Source: Anticarsia gemmatalis
Lineage: Eukaryota > Arthropoda > Insecta > Lepidoptera > Erebidae
Assembly: GCF_050436995.1 (NCBI RefSeq)
Contig: NC_134754.1
Coordinates: 3,713,001-3,777,000, forward strand
Reading direction: 5' to 3'
Length of the DNA: 64,000 bases
The stretch's first letter is position 1, and the number at the start of each line of letters is the position of its first letter. A model generated the notes under the pieces. It ran no database searches. It saw only the letters and a program-made list of their open reading frames with translations, and was not told the DNA's origin. Of this stretch, positions 58,757-64,000 are shown piece by piece. The translations under genes were made by a program, and so were the position numbers.

Positions 58757-59162
58757 CGATCATCAAAAGTCTAAGGTACTTCTAGCAGACTTAGAAGCTT
58801 CAAATTTAGAATACAAAAAGGGTTTAGTGTTTTAATCATGGGAAAAATTTAATATTTTCTAATTTCGGTCCCGTTTTCTAAATACACCAACTGCAACAAT
58901 AACTTTGTAATCCCATATAAATGTATAAGATTACAAGGTTACATTTGCAGTTAATGAATTATTATTACTGTAGAAAATAAAATAAATAAGTGTAAATAGG
59001 TACCTACTATATGAGACATAACCGGAGGGGGTATAGGGTGGGTAAGGGTGTTTAGCCCATGAAACCGAACAACATTCCCATAGGAAAATATGTTGAATTA
59101 TGAAAAAAAAAACGTTTTTCCATACAAATTGGACTTATGTTCGCTCTACAAAAAGAAGTGAG

Positions 59163-59599
59163 ATGCCATCAAAAACATTCTGTAAAAACCTCAAGTCTCG
59201 CCGTAAAAAGTTGTGAGATCTTTATAATACCAAGTCGATTAATCTATTTAGTCTCTACTTAAAGGACCTTCTGTCTTAAGTTATTACGTATGTTATTATC
59301 ATGCCAATTTAAAAAAAATACCTTTAAAACAAATAGATCGACTTGGTCATCGCAAGAAAACACAAATTCGCCATTAACATTTCAGGAGCATTAACTAATC
59401 AAATCATGCGATGGCCAGGTCGGTCTATTTGTTTTAGAGGTATTTTTTTTTTTATTGGCGTGATAATAACATACGTAATAACTTAAGACAGAAGGTCCTT
59501 TAAGTAGAGACTAAATAGATTAATCGACTTGGTATTATAAAGATCTCACAACTTTTTACGGCGAGACTTGAGGTTTTTACAGAATGTTTTTGATGGCAT
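59163..59599. repeat. Giant inverted repeat (about 192-bp arms), copy 2
   Basis: Left arm 59163-59354, right arm 59407-59599, loop 52 nt. Relative to copy 1, both arms carry the same extra 8 bp (CTGTCTTA on the left, its complement on the right) and the same paired base change next to AGATCT. Apart from the A/T tract, arm mismatches are G in place of A at 59414, 59418, 59423, 59437 and 59460 in the right arm. Confidence 0.9.
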
Positions 59600-59601
59600 T
59601 A

Positions 59602-62600
59602 ACTTATATTGCTTTGAATAAACTATAGTGAACCACTTTAATTTAAACGAAAACTATACTATACTTTCGTTAGAGAAGGAAAAAAATACTTCGGTATTCA
59701 GTCTTTCATTATTTTGCTGACAAATAATGAAAAAAGCCATGGCTTTTTGGCATTACGCTATGACTTATGAAAGCGAAGTAATTGTTACAAACACGAATTA
59801 AAAGACTGGACATAACTTGTATGTAGATATATCTTATACCTCAGTTTGTACGTCTGTTTTTTTATTTCCCAGTCTCATTCAGTAATGCATGCACTTCAAG
59901 TATTTCATGATTGTATCTTCCAAAGTAAAGTTCTGTTCAAAGGATATGAAACTTATTTAGTATGCATGAAATCATACATGTGCACCAATTTTCACTAAAA
60001 GTTGAGTTTATAACAAAATCTGCTGCAAAACTGTAAGCTGGAGCACATTTGTAAAGTTGACAACATACTTTACATACATACTTTTTCTATACAAATTGTA
60101 TTTAAGTTATCAAATAGCATTTTGAAATACCTTGCTCTTGGTGTGTTTTTATATTTCTATACATCTGGTAAAATTGTGTTCGTCGGCTGGTAAACAATCA
60201 TAGGGATATGCTACATGTAGCTCTGACACGCTGTGTGGTCATTCAAGAGTACTTGAGCCGAGCTTGCTCGTACTTTTGAAGGCACATTCTACTGTCTATC
60301 ATTTGACAATATTATCTATTAATTTACAACGCGATAGTTAAAAGAAAACCTCAAAGAATTCTAGTTCTAAAGTTAAACAACACTGATAAAATATTAAAGC
60401 AATTCTCCAACTTCCGAGATGTGCTACCAACCTAAAGGAACAAAAGACGAACGAAACTTTGTTGATAAACAGAGCAAACTTACACCAGTTACTTCACATA
60501 GCTCCCTTGAGAAATTGTATGAAATATTGTTCCTCACCGTTACTCAATCATACTTTATGAATTAATAATACTTAGTTTAGTCTGCCGGGTGTTTGGTTAA
60601 GACGAGGTTAGACTACAGACCCTTGGGTGTTATAAGAAGGTAGTGAGGGATTATTTATGAATGTACTATCATTATCTGTTTACTGATTTGCTATGTTTTG
60701 GTGCATTTATCTTGTTGGGTTTTGGAGAAACGGTTAAGTTTATAATTTAACAAAGACTAACTCCATTTTACTTTACTTTCGCAGCTTAAACAATAAGAAA
60801 GAAACCAGTACAATGTATAGCAAATACTCTAAGACGTTGATGTGGTACTCAAAGACAGATGTTCCCCTTTAAGACGGAATTCACATAAGCTGATACTGTC
60901 GGCTGTCATTTTCAAAATTTTTAGCAGTCGTTGCCAGTAATTGGGAACATGAAAGTCTGACAGCCAGTCTTACAAAGAGATATCGTGTTATCAATGTAAC
61001 TGGATTGTCGAGGTCCGATAGGCAGTAGTTTCATGTAAAATACTTGTACTCACCTGCATCCAGTGAAACTAGAAGCCAACTCCAATATTAGAAGAAAGGC
61101 TAGGCTGATATATAAGTAACAAAAACTGATACTCTATGCTAACTAACGCCTCAACCGCAACTAGCGTTGTCTTAGTCGGGCTGTAACGAGAAAATATCTA
61201 TTTTGATTCCGATATAAATCCTCTTATACAAAAGTCTATGAACTGCCAGTACCAAAAAACGATAAACAAATCAGTTCTTTACATAACTTTTCATACAAAC
61301 ACTGAAGTCAACAAGGATTAATCAAAACCTCTATAAGCAAATAATAAAGTCTAAGAATCTTATATTAAACGCGAGCTTGCATGACTAGTTTATTAAAACA
61401 AACGCAGTTTCTTTGTAGTGGTGTTGGGTGTATTAAAATTTATAAGAACGCCGTCTGGCAGGCGTGTTTTAATTAAGGCTTTCATATCCAGTCACATCTG
61501 ACGCTGGAGATAATAAATAACGGCATATAATGCAGATGCTTGTGATGTCGATAGCTTTGTGCACTATTTTGTCTAGCGTCTTTTCCCTGGAGAGGGTTTC
61601 CTTTACTAGAATTGAAAGCAATTTCAAGTCCCAAAATAGCAACATATTGTATTGAAGTTTAGTTACACGTGATAAGGGAAGAGGAAATCTATCCATCAAG
61701 ATTGATCAACTAAGATTGATGAACCTCTAACAAATTATATTACTTGGAAGGACTCGAGTGATGAAAGTCTGACACTAATAAAGAATCATTACTTATTGTT
61801 AGAATTCTTAAGTAATTTCCTTAAGAACTAGGTTTATCTAAACTTAAGTGACGTCACGAGGCGTAAGTTTTCTCAAAACGAAAATCTGTATTACATTCAT
61901 GTGATTGCGCCTTATTCCAATAAGCGTTAGCAAAGACCGAAGATCGCTACAATCCCTGCTAACGCCTTATGCCTAAACAGAAATGACCAACGTTACCATT
62001 CCTTTCGTTTATTTATAAACCGACCTGCCTTCTACAAAGTAATAGTTTGGTTTTAGTCAAGACAGACAACGCATAACGAACCTATTAATAAATCCACAAC
62101 AATTTTCCTTCCAATATTCTTTTCTACGCTATTAAAATATGATCCGCTGAATTTCATTCCGCCGCTCCATAATTTACTTTCAAGTATCGACGGGGAACTA
62201 TAAAACTTCGCAGTTGACTATCCAATAAAAAGTAAGCATTTCTTCAACTCTTATTAAATTTTTCAGTCCCCTCGACTTGTCCTACTGAAATGTTGGAATA
62301 TTAAATGGGAGCCAGTCGTTCCGTCGGCATGTCTTACGCTCCGGGCTTTGTACGATTCCAATAACAGACTATTTATGTGATGGGGTTAAAAGACAAGTTG
62401 AATAGACGATTGTAAAAGGATTATTTTCTTTGCAGATGTTCTCAAGAAGAATGTTTGATGTAGGACATTTTTCGAGCTCATTACCTGTATCATAAAAGGT
62501 AAGTAAGTGTATACAGTAAGCATTTATAAGTTGGAACCGAAATAAATACTATAAAAAGGCTGGTAACGACAGTTATCAAATCAAAAATTCATATTTTATT

Positions 62601-63079
62601 CCGTGAGCAGAAAATAATTTTGTTTGTGCTTGACAAAATAGCATTCAAACAACTTCAAACTAACATCAAGCCAGTCAAAACAGATTTAACTAGACGTTAG
62701 CTTTAAAATACAATGTCAATAAACAACACTGAGCACAGGTCACAGACACCAATTTTCCATTCCGTCACCAATATAATGATATTGAAAAATTGTCTACAAG
62801 ATTACAATCGGTGCTTTGACTTTGCAACTGCAAGTCGCAAGGGAATGGCAAGACTACTCACTGAGATTGCTTTGCCGACTCTTTCATATTGTGTTCAGAG
62901 GTGAAAAATTTACGGTGCACTGTTTGAAACCTTTGGGGCTAAAATTTAAATTAAAGTTATTTTTTGTTTTATTTGAATGTGCTTTTGACTGTTTTGAAGC
63001 TAATAATAATTTAAATAATATGTTGTTTGACATGCTGATCTGGATTCTATACCCAAAAATATTATTGCTTTTTAGTAAG
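59602..63079. other. AT-rich DNA, no supported gene
   Basis: No gene or recognised repeat is supported. The frames at 61469-61699, 62713-62904 and 62816-63142 are short and lack domain features; the last runs into the hairpin fragment. Confidence 0.55.
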
Positions 63080-63112
63080 ATCTGGGGGCACGGAAGTGCC
63101 CCCGCAAGTCGA
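63080..63112 (+). mobile_element. Terminal fragment of the composite element (copy 3)
   Basis: Thirty-odd bases match the left terminus of the element: the GGAA-loop hairpin (63084-63103) followed by GCAAGTCGA. The similarity then breaks. Faint resemblance to downstream element sequence (CTTTTCT, then GCTATTTT) up to about 63140 could mean internal deletion. It shows that the hairpin end can exist apart from the rest. Confidence 0.7.
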
Positions 63113-64000
63113 TCTCTTTTCTACGACTGCTATTTTCAATAAAAACGATACTGTTCTGTACGACAATAGATACGGTAGTGCCCTCCATGCGTAAAGGCTG
63201 TGTATATGTAGATTCATCATAATATAATAAGTAGCTTAGCCCACATACATGAAGTTCAATCTAAAGTGGCTTAGATACTAATGAAAAACAAATTTTCATA
63301 GTCAGAACATTTTACAAACCATTGAATCCAAAGAAGAATAAAAAAATACATTTTATATGGCTCCATAGCCGTTTCTTGATGTAGTGGGCAGTAGAGAGCA
63401 AAACAGCTTATCAGATCCATTCGTCCCACAAACTTAGCCAGAGGCCAATCCAATAATAAATCAACCACGACACTTTCGCTTTTCTATTAACGTATTCCAT
63501 TTCAGAACAATCAGATCGAATATTATATTACCAAGCAAAAATATTAAAACACAAATCTCTTCAATCAAAATTTGACTATCGGATAATCTTTGAAACGTAT
63601 ACGAAAATATTAATTACTCACGATACTAGATAAGGCTTAAAAGGTAAATCGTAAAAATAGCCACAAAACGTAGATACTCAATCAAAGTCATAAATTATGG
63701 CCATTAAGTGCTCCATTGACTCATTCTTGGTGATTCATGGGATGTTGAAGATATTTACGCAAGTTTCGTATAAAATAGCTGTGGTATTTTCCTGGGAGGT
63801 TTCCTATGGTAGATTGAATTGGAATGGTACTAGCTCTGAGTACAAGCGTTAGAAACTAAGATATTTTTGTTTGTGCAATGTTTATGCAATTCAAAATTCT
63901 GATTAAGAGTGATTAGATCAATGATTCACTCAAAATCTTAACAATAGTATATCAAAATTAGCACATTCCTTAGCTATATAGGTACAATCGTACACTGAAA
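63113..64000. other. AT-rich DNA, no supported gene
   Basis: I see nothing identifiable in the last 0.9 kb. Confidence 0.55.

Larger units (their letters stand above)
58479..59601 (+). mobile_element. Composite foldback element, copy 2
   Basis: It has the same order as copy 1 at 5219-6367: GGAA-loop hairpin (58482-58501), body, minisatellite, body, foldback. It is about 26 bp shorter overall: a shorter loop (52 against 86 nt) and one fewer minisatellite unit outweigh an extra 8 bp in each foldback arm. The left flank ends TTTAA and the right flank runs on from GGCATTAAC. Substitutions between copies are few, so the two dispersed fairly recently from related sources. The minus-strand frame at 58317-58601 shares its translated segment with copy 1 only because the DNA is repeated; it is not a gene. 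Confidence 0.8.

Overview
This looks like a 64-kb window from an insect nuclear genome, most likely a moth or butterfly. It is AT-rich and gene-poor, and long reading frames occur only inside transposable elements. It holds tRNA-derived SINE copies, an R4/Dong-type LINE (Dong was first described in Bombyx mori) and a CR1/Jockey-group LINE whose ORF1 ends in an FP25K-like domain common in insect retroelements. There is no bacterial operon, rRNA, true tRNA or CRISPR array. Most of the window reads as a long intron or intergenic block. No host gene can be named; two short segments are offered as weak exon candidates.

Layout. 1-5218: AT-rich unique DNA with one 15-bp hairpin. 5219-6367: copy 1 of a 1.15-kb composite element with a terminal GGAA-loop hairpin, an 8-bp minisatellite and a 185-bp-arm foldback. 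6368-21999: unique DNA with an old LINE tail (about 8690-8792), a SINE (about 11700-11890) and a weak exon candidate (10556-10646). About 22040-30338: a nested LINE cluster. A plus-strand two-ORF LINE (ORF1 22159-23139, ORF2 23384-26380) ends in an (ATT)n tail, and that tail is interrupted by a minus-strand Dong-type LINE. Upstream of the Dong frame lies a GC-rich 715-bp segment bracketed by ATT repeats. 30339-57599: AT-rich DNA with a weak terminal-exon candidate (33589-33783, minus), twin perfect palindromes (38921-39023) and another palindrome (53567-53609). 57600-57775: a second SINE. 58479-59601: copy 2 of the composite element. 63080-63112: a fragment carrying only its terminal hairpin.

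How the parts relate. The two LINEs are coupled by target choice. The first ends in (ATT)n, and R4/Dong elements are known to insert into TAA repeats, so the older LINE supplied the landing site for the second. All three main ORFs are uninterrupted, so both insertions look young. The composite element's foldback is the most unusual structure: between its two copies, changes occur in matched pairs on both arms, and nearly all remaining arm-to-arm mismatches are A-to-G on the same arm, which keeps G-U pairing in RNA.
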